From: Gambelia wislizenii
Taxonomy: Eukaryota; Chordata; Lepidosauria; Squamata; Crotaphytidae
DNA length: 64,000 bases
Direction of reading: 5' to 3'
Assembly (NCBI GenBank): GCA_030847615.1
Contig: JAUMIR010000001.1
Location: 384,382,687-384,446,686 of the forward strand
Positions 1-11,399 of this stretch are shown one piece after another. The position numbers and the translations under genes were made by a program. Below the pieces are notes generated by a model that ran no database searches, was not told the DNA's origin, and was given only the letters and a program-made list of their open reading frames with translations. Position 1 is the stretch's first letter. The number at the start of each line of letters is the position of its first letter.

Positions 1-640
1 ATAAACAATACCCAGACACAGACTCATGACAGGACCCTGGCTGGACGTAGCCTAAGTGAGGCCTAGTTCAGACAGGAATCCTGACAATAGGCAGCCATCA
101 AAACTAATATATTTTAGATGTTTACTGAAAATGTCTCTTTTTAATGTTGTCTTTCCCTTAGCCATGAGCTAACTCATACGTAGATTTTGTTAATATTCTG
201 TGCTGGTATTGTGAGACACTTGCAGATTTCTGCAAATTAAAAGTGGTATTGAAATATTTATAATAGGACTTCCAGTTGATCAGTGGCAGAGAAAAGTGGT
301 GACCAATGGAGATTCTGGAAACCACAAGCAAAATGTGGTAAAAATTGCTCCAGAAGCATTTGAAGGGGCAAGGAGACACTCTCAGGTACAAGAGATACAT
401 TCAGCAGCAGGTACTATTATTTTGTTCCTAGCATTATGGGAATTTCTACTCCTGAGATGTGGATAGGACTAAAGGTCATGGACAGCCACTGCCATGTTGA
501 GCAGCCATTTTTTTAAATGAACGCCATCTCTGCTGCCAACTTAAATAAAATTAAATAAAAAAGAATCTCAACTTCAATAAACTTAGAAGAATCCTCAAAT
601 GCTGGAGAAAATAATTCTCATCTGAAACAGCTACTGGCAA
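1..640. other. Unassigned flank, possibly L1 5' leader
   Basis: I see no coding region or recognisable repeat here. The last 150 bases are A-rich and run without a visible border into the L1 remnant, so the L1 5' leader may begin inside this stretch. I found no TSD to fix the edge. Confidence 0.3.
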
Positions 641-1039
641 AGAACAGAGCAAATAGTGAGTACATGAGAACAAGTTGGGACCAAGGTGGAAATCTCGGAG
701 ATAGTAAAAGAAATTGTGTTGGTGCGAAGAGAAAAAAAGAAAAGAGATATAAAAGAAAAATATCTAATAATCAATTATTAAGTAAAAAAGGAAGTCATAT
801 TACCAAAGAAAGAGAAAATAAAGCCAGTAAAACCATTATTTGGAGCAGCTGTAGGAGATTAAGATAACTCAGCTCTCCTAAATGGAAGTAAAGTATAATA
901 GAAAAAGGGGAATAGGTGAGATAGAGGGTGAAGTAAGAAAATTAAGGTACAGTGACCCAACAGGCAAAGTAGTACATTTGCAAGTATAATAAGAAAAACA
1001 AAGGGAAAAGGGTTTGACAGCTGCTGTTAAAGCTGAAAT

Positions 1040-2115
1040 GGCATCGGGAACAAGAAGGCTGTAGCACAAGCACATACATCTAGTGCAAGAAGACCGTCAT
1101 TAGAGATGCCATCTAAACCTCAAGGTACAAACATGATGTTCCTTGAAGAAATAAGGAAAACAAATCAGGAATTCAAACAGGAAATAAAACAGGAAATGAA
1201 ACAAATGAGATTGGAAATGAGAGAGAGGAGATTGGAATTAAGACAAGATTTGTAAAAATAATTACAAGGAATTAGAAGTTCAATGGAAAAAAATGAACAT
1301 GGACTTGACACAAACCAATACAAAAGTAAAACATCTACAAGGAAGAACCAAATAGTTAGAGGAATAATTTTTAAAAAAATCATTAATGGAAAAAGAAGAA
1401 TTTAGATGAAGGAGCTCTATGGGATCTGAAACAAAGAGGAGATGTCTAAAGATAAGAGGATTGCTAGAGCAAAAGGGAGAAAAATTACATGATCGGTTCA
1501 TTCCACAGTTGGCAGAATTCATAGGGAAATCTGCACAAGAATAAGAATGAGAAGTGGATAGAATTTTTAGAATTTCATCAAATTTGGCAAAACAAAGATA
1601 TTTACCGAGGAACGTTGTTATATATTTTGTGAGAGTTGAAACAAGAAATAGGATTTTACAAAGACATTATGAAGAGAAGTTCAAAATAGATGATAAAGAA
1701 ATGATATTTTTTTAAGGCTGTGCCAGTTAGAATATTAAAGAAAAGAAGAGAATATAGTTTCTTAACAGCACAACTAGCAAGATTCATAATAATGTTCAGA
1801 TGGGAACAACTAGAGGGAATTTCCTTTAGATATAGGGAAAAAGATATAAAATTGATACAGCACAAAAAGCTATGAGCTTTTGGTTAAATTATGGAAAAGC
1901 AATAGAAGGAATACAAGATTATAAATAAAGAAGAGACAAAGTAGGAGAAGAACAGGAAGATCTAGAATGCGTATATAGACCGAGACAGAAAGATGGAAAA
2001 GAGGATAAAGATGAGGATTCAGATGGGAGAAATGAAGAAGAAAAAACAAGTGAGATAGAAGAAGAGAGAGAAATAGATTTAGAAGAAGAAAAGAGAGACT
2101 TAATTAAATAAGAAA
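1040..2115 (+). pseudogene. L1 ORF1 remnant (RNA-binding chaperone)
   Basis: In L1, ORF1p is a trimeric coiled-coil RNA-binding protein that packages the element's own RNA. Here a Glu/Lys/Met-rich coiled-coil stretch (about 1145-1260) precedes a region near 1435-1530 whose reading includes an LRG-like start and 'GEKLHDRFIPQLAEFIGK', matching the RRM start seen in the other L1 of this window near 44.2 kb. The end near 2000-2110 is Glu/Lys-rich. Several stop codons and frame changes break it, so no protein is expected. Start and end are approximate. Confidence 0.6.
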
Positions 2116-2145
2116 AAGATTAGAAGAAAGTTATAAGAAAGGAAA

Positions 2146-2575
2146 ATGGAGCTCAAATATTTGCCATGGAATGTATGGGGCTTATATGAACCTAGGAAAA
2201 GAAAACAAGTCTTTCATTATTTGGAGAAGTTGAAAAAAGATATATATTGTATACAAGAGACACATATTAAAAGATCAGATATAAGACTATTAAAAAATAA
2301 GAGGCTAGGCAAAGAATATACAACAGCAACTGCAAAAAGAAAAAGAGGAGTAGTGATCTCTGTACATAAGAGATGCCAATCAGAAGAAATCTTTAAAGAT
2401 CAAATGGGAAGATATATTTGATGTCAAAAATGCTATGTCAAAAATTTTTAAAAATGGATGTTTTACCAAGATCAATCTCAGATCATAATCCAATACCTTT
2501 AATATTATCAAATAAGAAAAAAGAGTATTCTTCAAAGTTAGATGACCTATTATTAAATGATGATTTTTTTTATTA
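2146..2575 (+). pseudogene. L1 ORF2 endonuclease remnant
   Basis: The apurinic-type endonuclease domain of L1 nicks target DNA to start target-primed reverse transcription. The frame from 2146 carries the N-terminal signature 'WNVWGLYEPRKRKQVFHYL' and the catalytic 'QETHIK' motif. It stops at 2419. Residues equivalent to the end of the domain reappear at about 2450-2490 in another frame as 'MDVLPRSISDHNP', including the SDH catalytic motif. The middle of the domain is deleted and the GC-rich insertion follows. Confidence 0.8.
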
Positions 2576-2620
2576 AGGCAAAAAAATTTAAAATGTTATT
2601 TTGAAGAGAATATGAATAAT

Positions 2621-3255
2621 CCGGCTCCCCGCCTCGCTGCAGAGTGACTGCCTGCTGCGAGCCGTCCTTTGCCACCCGGGTCGCTGGAGAGAGACCACCT
2701 TAGGTTGCGGGCTGTCAAAACCCTGCAACGAGGGAGGAGGGGCGGGGCCAGAGTGTATAAAGGTACTCCCACCCCTCACCTCCTCCTCTTTGGCTTGCGC
2801 GATCTTGGAGATCACTAGCTGTTTTGTGCCTTTAGCAGGTGCAGTGAGGCTTTAGAGCCTTGCTGAGACCTGTTTGGAGTCAGCAGTCAGAGATTCTTGG
2901 TGCGGTGATCGGCTGTGCAGGGATCAGGCCAGTTTGGCTTGTACCCTTCGTGAGGCAGTCAGCCCTTTTCAGCACCGCTTGGGGCTTTGCCCTGCAGTTT
3001 TTTCTGCTCTGTGCCGACCAGGCTCAGTCGTGGCTGAGGGGGTGGAGGATTCTCGCTAGCAGGAATCAGGTCAGTTTGGGCTTGTGCCTCTCGTTAGGTG
3101 GTCCACCCCCACTTTTTCCATTCTGTTCCCGACTGGGCTTGGTCGTAGCCGAGGGGGCGGTGGATCCTCACTGGCCGCTTGCCGCTTGGCCTCCCCATGC
3201 CGGCAGGTCATTGAAGACAGATGGGCTGTCGAGTCCTCCAAATAAAAAAAAATAA
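2621..3255 (+). mobile_element. Unassigned GC-rich insertion, TATA box and A-tail
   Basis: This GC-rich block interrupts an AT-rich L1. It has a TATA-like 'gtgtataaagg' near 2753 and ends in 'aataaaaaaaaataag' (3241-3256), so it looks like a retroposed copy of a polymerase II transcript. Its second half holds two diverged tandem units (about 2918-3060 and 3061-3175), both with a 'cagtttggcttgt'-type start and a 'cgtggctgagggggtgg'-type end. The short open frames here are not recognisable proteins. It could be a solo LTR, a composite SVA-like retroposon or a processed non-coding transcript. I found no clean TSD. Confidence 0.45.
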
Positions 3256-3269
3256 GAATATTATACAAA

Positions 3270-5690
3270 GTTATTTTAAAAAATCATGTTCTGGAAGAAA
3301 AAAATTACAGAAGAAAGAAAATGAATCAATTGAATTCAGTTTCAGAAGTAGTAGAAGCCATTTAAAGAATTAATTTACAAAAAACTCTGGGCTCAGATGG
3401 ACTAATGGCAAAATATTATAAGTGTTTACAAGAAGAATTGATAAAACCATTACATCAAATAACAAATAATATATTGTTAGGGCAAAACCCAGAATCTTGG
3501 AAAGGAGGAAATATTTGTTAAATCCCTAGAGAAGACCGAGATATTATATGCCCTAAGTTATCAGCCAATTTCAATATTAAATACTGATTATAAAATATTT
3601 TCATCAATATTGGCAGAAAGGTTAAAAATCTTCTTTAGGGACTGGATTCATCAAGACCAATGAGGGTTTTTGCCCAAAAGACAATGAAAGAAAACATAAA
3701 TTGTATATTAGCTGTGCTAAAATATTATGAAAAACATAGCCAGAAAAAAATACCATTAATTTTTCTAGATGCAGAAAAAGCAGTCAACCAGGTCAATTGG
3801 GTATTTATGAAGGAAATATTGATAAGAATGAATTTTGGAAATAATTTTAGAAGATGGATAGAATCAATATATGAAGAACAAAAAGCCTAAATCTTCATCA
3901 ATAATGAAAAAACACACACAAAAAACCCCTCTGGTAATACAGAAAGGAACAAGGCAAGGATGCATGTTGTCACTCCTGCTATTTATGCTATTTTGGAGGT
4001 GTTAAATAGAAATATAGATAAAAATATTCATGGTCTGACAATAAAAGGTTGCACCATTAAAATATGAGCATTTGTAGACAACTTAATAATCAGTTTAGAT
4101 GATCCTATAAGGAGTATAGAACCATTATTAAAATTACTAAAGGATTATGGAGAAACATTGGGATTTACAATTAATCAAGAAAAGACGGCGATACCAACAG
4201 AAAATATGTCAATAGAAGAGGAAAGTGTACTTAAGACCAAAACAGGATTTAAAATGAGAAAAAAAATATTTAGGAGTAATGATAACTAAGAATAACTCAA
4301 AATTATTTAAAACCAATTATAATAAACTATGGAATGAAATTAAAAATGATTTGAAAAGATGAGAAAATTAAAATTATCCTTGCAAGGTAAAATAGCAGTG
4401 ATAAAAATTGCACAAAATATTATTTTTTATTTCAAATATTACCCATCTTGACTAATGAAACACCTTTCAAGGAATGGGATAACAGCATATCAAGATTTAT
4501 ATGGTCTAGTAAAAAAAACAAGGGTGAAGTTAAAGACCGTACAAGACGCAAAGGAAGGAGGAGGACAAAACTTACTGAATTTAAAGTTATACTTTCAAGC
4601 ATGCTGCCTCATGTGGATAAAAGAATGGATAATGTTACAGAATAAAAGATTGTTAAGTTTAGAAGGTTTTAATGTTCAATATGGGTGGCATGCTTATATG
4701 TAGTATGACAAGTTAAAAAGTAATAGCGAATTTAATGTATGTTAAAAGAACATTGTTATGAGTGTGGTTGAAATATAAAAGATTTTATAAAAAAAATACC
4801 TCTATGGGTTTAACCACATGAAGCATTTTATTAGAAAGAAAATATATCACAAAACAGTTGGATAACATATAAGCAGCTGTTAAAAATACATAAAAGGGAA
4901 TATAAAATAAAGACTAGAGAAGAACTTGAGCGAGAGGGCTAGACATGGTATTGGTATACATTTAGACAAATATGGGAAAGATTTAGGATGGATAATAAGT
5001 TAGAAGGGATAGAGATTGAAATATCAGATTTGGAGAAAATCTTCTGTACAAAAGGTAATCATGTACTAGGAAAAATGTATAACATATTGTTAAGATGGGA
5101 GATGAAAAAATGAAGTTATTAAAGACTATATGATTAAATGGATGCAAAATATAGGATGAACAATTCAGTTAGAACAATGGGAAAGAACATGGGGAAAAAA
5201 ACTAACATTTACATTAAGTGCAGATTTAAGAGAAAACTACTAAAAGATGGTTTTATCAATAGTATTTAAGATTTCAAAAATATTTAAGCAAAGTTCTGAC
5301 AAATGTTGGAAGTGTAAGGAAAAAATGGGCTCTTTTTACCATATATGGTGGTTATGTAAAATGGCAAAAGACTATTGGAAGCAAATACATAAATTAATGC
5401 AAGAGATATTAGGGATAAAATATCAAATGAAACCAGAATTTTATTTATTAAATATAATTGATGAGGCCATTAAAAAGAGCATGAAAAAATATCATTGTAC
5501 ATGGTAACGGCAGCAAGATTCCTATATACGTATTATTGGAAAGAAGAAAAGACACCAATGCAAGAAGAATGGTTGTTTAAAAAATGGGATTTCACAGATA
5601 GATAAATTAACAACATTGTTAAAAGGGAAGACATTAGAGAATTTTGAAAAATTTTGAAGATATTATATATGTATATAGAAAAGGAATGTA
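3270..5690 (+). pseudogene. L1 ORF2 reverse transcriptase and C-terminal remnant
   Basis: The region resumes with RT fingers ('LGSDGLMAKYYKCLQEEL', about 3385), then the palm motif A area at about 3755 in the open frame 3660-3890 ('IPLIFLDAEKAVNQVNW'), and the thumb. The C-terminal domain at 5247-5507 carries the Cys-rich 'KCWKCKEKMGSFYHIWWLC' motif typical of L1 ORF2. In L1 this polypeptide copies the element RNA at the nick. Numerous stops separate the fragments, and motif A has lost the usual F-D that follows the first catalytic Asp region, so it is inactive. Confidence 0.85.
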
Positions 5691-5900
5691 GAATAATAGA
5701 TTAGTCTATTTAGATTAGTCTATTAATGTTTAGTTAAAGAAGGATTCAAAGAATGGTACAAACTGAGTTATTATTAAAAATAATGAGAATTAATGGTAAT
5801 TACAAAGGGGTTATCCAACAGCTGAAGATTAGGAAGTCATTTTTAATATTTAGTGTAAGTCTGTTTTGTGTTGCAGGTTTTATGTTGCATGTTAATTTAT

Positions 5901-6108
5901 AATAATAATAATAATAATAATAATAAATTGTATTTATATCCCGCCCATCTACGAAACACAATCAGGGCGGCTTACAACAATTAAAATATACATCCAACCC
6001 CTTAATCCCACCCACCCCTTAAAATACAATTAAACAATTTAGGAATTAAAAACATACTTTAAAAATATAATAAATAAATTAATAAATAAAAATAAAGAAT
6101 AAAAATGA
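5901..6108 (-). mobile_element. L2-type LINE 3' end inside L1
   Basis: An (AAT)n run (5901-5927) is followed by 'tatatcccgcccatctacg' and 'tcagggcggcttacaa', the reverse complement of the L2-type 3' tail also seen at 43.56 kb, where it is joined to an L2 ORF end. The L1 3' UTR continues after it, so the L2 piece inserted into L1. It is 5'-truncated and non-coding. Confidence 0.7.
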
Positions 6109-6265
6109 ACAATGGACACTTGGATGTGGCGAGATCAGATATGGCAAAACCAAATTTATTTTGGTTATATTAAGTTGGTATATTGTATATTGTTTGTGAT
6201 TATATGTTTTAAAAAGAATTTTACTTTGAGAAAAATTGAAAAAATAAAATTAAAAAAGAAATATT

Positions 6266-6929
6266 TATAATGAATAAGTAATGCATACATCAATCATTTA
6301 AAAACATGCCAATTTATGACCAAGTTAAGGCAATCTCAGGTTCACCTCCACAAAGTCAAGAAACTGAAAATTAAGGCTAGTGCCATAACAGACATTGCTA
6401 TCCTGTGATCAGGAACAATGATATATTGGGGTGTATGAGTATAAAAATTAAACATTTATTAAAGATTCTAGGGAGAAAGCCCTTTAGGAATATCTTCAAA
6501 GTTTCTTTTGAAGTAAGCAGAGTTAGCCTAGGGAAGACTGACCAAGCTCAATTTGCATTTGCATGTATTCTGAATCACCCAGTCAAGCAGACAAATCAAG
6601 GACAATAAAGATGTTTGCTTAAAAATGCAGATCAAAATATTTACTGAAGGTATAGCAACCTTAATCTACATATTCAAAACAAATCTAGGTCCTTAATTAA
6701 CTAAGAGGATTACAGTTCAGGATAATAAACTCACCCAATCTTGGGAGGTTCAGGTTAGGATAATCAAATCAGAAGTTTCTAAGTATTACAGTAGTAACAT
6801 CCATATTTCCTCAGAAAAAGAGGTGATTGTAAGGTAAGTGAAAGCTCATCTCTCTTCTTCATGTATGGAGGTCAGATGCATGGTAGGAAGGGAAGAATGG
6901 GGAAAAAGGAATGAAGGTACTTCTTGAGG
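6266..6929. other. Unassigned sequence
   Basis: No recognisable gene or repeat family. Short open frames lack any familiar motif. Confidence 0.4.
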
Positions 6930-7345
6930 GTACAAAACCCCAAGTAGAGACAAAGGATCATAAAACATTTAAATTAGGAGGCCATGTGATGAATGACTCA
7001 ATGGTCACCCCATAGCTCCAAATGGCTAAGATAGCTTGAGATGAAAATGGGGTAGGAACTTAAGCATGCAAGCTATCTTAGCCATTTGGAGCTATGGGGT
7101 GACCATTGAGTGATTCATCATATGGCCTCCTAATTTAAATGGGTTTTGTAGCCTCAACACAAGGCTACAAAACCCCAAGTAGAGACAAAGGATCATAAAC
7201 CATTTAAATTAGGAGGCCATGCGATGAATGACTCAATGCTCCAAATGACTCAATGCTCCAATGCGATGAATGACTCAATGCTCCAATGCTCCCCATAGCT
7301 CCAAATGGCTAAGATAGCTTTAGATGATAAGGGGGGGGGGTAAGA
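6930..7345. repeat. Local duplication with inverted middle copy
   Basis: A segment of about 130 bases (6930-7065) is repeated in direct orientation at about 7166-7345, and its core is present inverted between them. The inverted arms are 6967-7037 and 7070-7140, 71 bases each with about 2 mismatches, separated by 32 bases. The second direct copy also contains three short tandem units of the 'gatgaatgactcaatgctcca' type (about 7223-7290). The high arm identity means the rearrangement is recent. Coding potential is nil. Confidence 0.85.
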
Positions 7346-7350
7346 ACTTA

Positions 7351-7658
7351 AGAATGCAAGGAATTTCCTAAACGTACTAAGCAGGGGTGCAAGAAGAATG
7401 TTACATTTCCCACATATATAACATCAATACAATATTGCATATTTTACCTTGGTCTTTAAGACCCAACTCCAGATGGGGAAGATGTAGTATCCACCAAAGA
7501 TACAATTTCTTGTCCTAGTTCTGAATTTCTTTATGAAGCATCTGAACCCTACTGTATTGCTGGAAGAGTCTCTTCCTTTGAGATGACCAATACCTCTGGA
7601 GTTTCTCCTTTCCATTTGCTTGCACACCAGTGAATGCAAGATGACATTGATTAAATTA
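7351..7658. other. Unassigned sequence
   Basis: Nothing recognised apart from short open frames without motifs. A run of ten G lies just before, at 7331-7340. Confidence 0.35.
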
Positions 7659-7863
7659 CAGGCCTACCCTCATATCCATGGATTCAGCACTCATGGTTTC
7701 GCTTATCCACGTATGAAAAAAAAAAAAAACTCTTGGCATTTCTAGGCTGACCAGCGTGATTCTATAGTCAATTTCCGGTGATCATCTCCTTGAAAATAAT
7801 AGGGTTCCCTATATCCACAGTCTTGAAACATATCCCCCATGGATATGGGTGGGGGTTGACCTG
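7659..7863. mobile_element. Tigger/pogo-like MITE
   Basis: The element starts 'caggcctaccctcatatcca' and ends 'tatgggtgggggttgacctg', imperfect terminal inverted repeats, with a TA dinucleotide on each side (7657-7658 and 7864-7865). TA target duplication and CAGG... termini are features of Tc1/mariner, pogo/Tigger branch. It is about 205 bases and has no transposase. The same type occurs at 46669, 19618 and 56186. Confidence 0.75.
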
Positions 7864-8900
7864 TAATTGTAATTAATGGATCAGAACTAATATCCAAGAA
7901 AATGCAGTTTTCTCCTCCTCTCCAGAGGTAGTTCTTTGGTCCAGTTACTACTATTCTATTTGCTTATTGTCATGACTGTTTCTGCTCTGGCTCCTCAGCT
8001 GATCTAGATGTGGCAATTCTTGCTGTGTTCACATCTTTTCTTACTATATGCTATTCTGGAGTCTCAGCTGTTTTGGTTGCAACCTTTCCTACTCTGCTTT
8101 GTGACTTCAGTTATTTTCATTGCAGATTTTGCTAGCTGTTTTCTTGCAAACGGGTTTCTCATAGGAACAATTGTTCAGAATAACAGCCATTCCTTTCCGT
8201 CCTTTCAATTGCTATTTGTTGAGCATCCTAAGATCCCATCAGAAGAATGAAATGGGCATTATATTCACAGAGTTCAGCAACTCTTTCAGCTATCAGGAAA
8301 GTTCAGTGGTTGCATTTTAACATGAACTTCAGCAATTGCTTCTTGTGGTGGTTAGTTTAAGGAGATGCTCACCAGGGGATCCTTCTGTTTTGGCCCACAG
8401 GCATTTGAAGGAAGCTGTTTAAATCTGTGCCAAAAACCCAAACCTCCACATAATTGATAGAATATTTAAGCAGGTGAGCTTACTTTTATTAGCTGTATTT
8501 CCTCCTGTTTGCTATGAGAAAGAATGCATACACCATTCTCCTTTTTTCTATAATTTGGTTTTCCCCCTTGATCTCATGGCATGTTCTTTTTAATCTGTCA
8601 TTTCCTGACAATTTTGTATTTTATATTGTTTTTGCAAAAAATCCTGGAAGTGTGGCTGCATGTAGGGATGGATTAATAAAAAATAAATAAAGTAGCAAGA
8701 GAGATCATTGCAATATGATAGGGAGGGGGGCATCTGTCCATTCACATATTGCCAATTTTTACATCTTTCCAATTTCAAATTTGGTTTGCAATGAATTCTG
8801 AACATTTTAGAAGTTTTTTTAAAAAGTTTGCTTGAAAATCTGTATAATTTTTTGTGCATTTATTTTAATAAATGCCTTTCTGTATGCACTCTTACCTAAT

Positions 8901-8901
<1 letters not shown>
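7864..8901. other. Unassigned sequence
   Basis: The open frame at 8008-8250 is hydrophobic but has no family motif, and I do not regard it as a gene. Nothing else is recognised. Confidence 0.4.
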
Positions 8902-8904
<3 letters not shown>

Positions 8905-8938
<34 letters not shown>

Positions 8939-8944
8939 CTCTCT
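8905..8944. repeat. (CT)n microsatellite
   Basis: Pure CT dinucleotides broken by 'tttcttt' near the end. It directly abuts a short non-LTR 3' tail fragment. Confidence 0.95.
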
Positions 8945-8986
8945 GCAAACAAAGATTCAGGAAGGACTCATCCCAAGCTTTCTGCA
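8945..8986 (-). mobile_element. Short 3' tail of the non-LTR family at 30 kb
   Basis: 'gcaaacaaagattcagga' and 'aggactcatccc' match the 3' end of the element at 29990-30900 and the fragment at 24504-24574. Only about 40 bases are present, directly followed by CR1 sequence. Confidence 0.6.
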
Positions 8987-9465
8987 CTGCAATTCAGGAA
9001 GGATATTGAGAAGTTGGAACTTGTCAAGAGGAGGGCAACCAGGATGGTGGGAGGTCTTGAGGCCATGCCCTATGAGGAGCAGCTTAGGGAGCTGGGCATG
9101 TTTAATCTGGAGAAGAGAAGGTTTGAGAGGAGACATGATAGCCATGTTTAAATATTTGAAGGGATATCATACTGAGGATGGGGCAAGCTTGTTTTCTGCT
9201 GCTCCAGAGACTAGGACATGGAGCAATAGGTTCAAACTACAGGAAAAGAGATTCCACCTAAACATTAGGAAGAACTTCTTGGCAGTAAGAGCTGTTCAGA
9301 AGTGGAATACACTTCCTCCGAGTGTGGTGGAATCTGCTTCTTTGGAGGTTTTTAAACAGGCTGGATGACCATCTGTCGGAAATGATTTGATTGTGTATTC
9401 CTGCATGGCTGGGGGTTGAACTGGATGGCCCTTGAGGTCTCTTCCAACTCTATGATTCTATGATC
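8987..9465 (+). mobile_element. CR1 LINE 3' end
   Basis: The sequence corresponds to the end of CR1 ORF2 and its 3' UTR. Readable pieces include 'RTWSNRFKLQEKRFHLNI' and 'VRAVQKWNTLPPSVVES', the end of a CR1 polymerase protein. It closes with 'gatggcccttgaggtctctt' and 'ctatgattctatgat', the CR1 tail. It is 5'-truncated, as most CR1 copies are, and non-functional. Confidence 0.9.
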
Positions 9466-10921
9466 ATCTTTACCAATATAAGCACCATTGTGTACACTTT
9501 CCCCAAAGCATGCATGATTTTTTAAATGTTAGAAATCCATTGCAAAATTTAGCAATGCCGAAATTTCTAGAGAGCACATTTTGGTTCAAATGTGCATAAT
9601 ATTTAAATTCATACTAAAATGCAAACTGAATGAATTTCATCCCAATCCCAAGTAGTAGATAGGTTTTGGACTTCCTGGAAACCACAAAGTCCTAAGTAGT
9701 CCTGGAAACCACAAAGTCCTAAGTAGCTGCACTATAGTGCAGCACTGGGCAGCTGTGAAGGTAATTGGGGCCATCCCTCCCTATGGCTTCACCAGTTGCA
9801 TGGGTTTCAGCAAGTGACATGTCACATCACTTCCAGTTTTTTTTTGGGGGGGGCGGTGATTTTTGGATGACTTTTCAGAGGGAGGGGTTGGGCGTATTGT
9901 GAGTTACTGTATGGGCGACAGGCAGTTTGATGAAAATGTTTGCGAATTATAACTCATCTGTGAATTATTTTGTCAAGAAATGGGTGTGCAGGCTTTGAGG
10001 TTGCCTGGGAAGCTTCAGAGGTGCCAAACTGGGCCACAGATGGTTCACAGGCTCCACCCCACCCCTAATATAATGCATCAGTGCCAACCAAGCCTGGAAT
10101 AGTAATATGTAGCATGATTTTAAATGTGTTTAGTTATAAATAAATTGTGCGAGGTCCTTGTACAGCCATGTACTCTAACCTTTTTGGAACAGAAGCAGAG
10201 ACATATTGAAAGAAGACCACATAGGAACATTATAATGTTGCTCAAGCTCTCCATCGATTAACAAACATCCTTGTGTTATAAAAAGTTTATTCTTGTTACT
10301 TTGATTTGCTCCCATTGACTGCACTGAAAAAGACAAGTTGTTTCCTTCAGCACACAACAAACGAGCCCTACAGTATGTAATAGAAGGATGCAGTAATGAG
10401 GTTAAAGCTTAACCCTTGTTTAAGATTGTTGGAAATCTTGTACAGAACTGACTGCAAGAAAAGGAAATGTTCAAATACAAAACTAAAAAAACCCATGTAG
10501 GACTAAAAATGGGCTATTTATGAAAAAGGCATCATACAGTTCTGCCTCATTGGTCTCATGATAATCTCGTTTCCTATTGGATGGAATCATAAAGGAGTAC
10601 AGGCAGCAGCAAACCTTCACAGCCAGCCAAGGTAATGAAAGCCAGTCAGAAAACTGGAACAGAAAAAACAGCTCGTTACCTGCTTTTAAGAAACGTAGGC
10701 AAAAGAAGATTCATATTCCTGTTTTCAAATTTTTCTTCATAGCTGATATTTCCTGGCTATAAATATTTTTAAGCGCTGACATCCTATCCATTTTTATCTT
10801 ATGCTCCAAATGCTTTTCAGAATTCCTCAAAGTACAGAACTCATGAAATGTGACATTATAAAACTCAGGCTCTCTATGGCCCTATGTGCTACGGTTTTTA
10901 AATTTTTACAGTTTTTCATAA
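9466..10921. other. Unassigned sequence with a small tandem duplication
   Basis: A unit of about 31 bases around 'cctggaaaccacaaagtcct' is present twice at about 9672-9728. No gene or known transposon is recognised. Open frames are short and featureless. Confidence 0.4.
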
Positions 10922-10934
10922 CAGTTTCATTACT

Positions 10935-11145
10935 TTGTGGTGATGTTGATGTGCTTTAAAGTCATTTCTGACTTATGGTGACCCTATCATGGGGCAAGAT
11001 TTGCTCAGAGGGAGATTGCCTTTGCCTTTCTCTGAGGTTGAGAGGGTGTGACCTACCCAAGGTCACCCAGTGTGTTTCCATGGCTGAGCAGGGATTTGAA
11101 CCCTGGTCTCCAGAGTTGTACTAAAACCACTACACCACACTGGCT
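10935..11145 (-). mobile_element. Sauria-type SINE with perfect TSD
   Basis: On the minus strand this reads from a tRNA-like head ('gccagtgtggtgtagtggtt', with a B-box-like 'gggttcaaatccc' further in) to a Bov-B-like tail ('ccataagtcagaaatgac'). That is the plan of Sauria SINEs, which are transcribed by RNA polymerase III and moved by Bov-B machinery. A perfect 13-bp duplication 'cagtttcattact' lies at 10922-10934 and 11146-11158, fixing both ends. Confidence 0.92.
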
Positions 11146-11274
11146 CAGTTTCATTACTACAGACTTTATTTAGAGATAAATGAGTTGTACAACAAAAATC
11201 CAAGACTCATCCCCTAGTGATACCTTTATTGGACAAAGCTTCACAATGGCAAAAATCAAGGTCTGCTTTTCGGA

Positions 11275-11338
11275 TTTTTTTTTCTGGAATATTTTCAAGT
11301 CATGAATGGTTGAATCCGGGGATATGGAGGGCTGACTG
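11275..11338. mobile_element. Tigger/pogo-like MITE, one end only
   Basis: 'ggttgaatccggggatatgg' followed by 'agggctgactg' and TA resembles the right terminus of the MITEs at 7659 and 46669. The other terminus is not recognisable. Confidence 0.45.
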
Positions 11339-11399
11339 TACAAGTACAGAAATAACAAAAGAGAAGAGAAGAAAAAGTGAATTCTGATCTTCCTTTCAG

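Larger units (their letters stand above)
640..6265 (+). mobile_element. L1 LINE, decayed, nearly full length
   Basis: Pieces of both L1 ORFs appear in order on the + strand: an ORF1-like coiled-coil/RRM region, the start of the endonuclease, then the reverse transcriptase and the C-terminal Cys-rich region of ORF2. It closes with an AT-rich 3' UTR and an A-rich tail near 6225-6265. Stops and frameshifts are frequent. A GC-rich sequence (2621-3255) and an L2 3' end (about 5901-6108) have inserted into it. About 100 codons of the endonuclease are missing between about 2420 and 2441. The 5' border is uncertain. The family is the same as, or close to, the L1 at 38.4-46.4 kb, because the ORF2 fragments correspond. 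Confidence 0.85.

Noticed and set aside
2621..3255. Solo retroviral LTR
   Set aside because: No TG...CA ends or short flanking duplication were found, and the 3' end is an A-rich tail. It was left unassigned.
8832..9368. 178-codon + strand frame
   Set aside because: It chains a CT microsatellite, a 40-base retroelement tail and CR1 3' sequence; the resemblance to protein is only to CR1.
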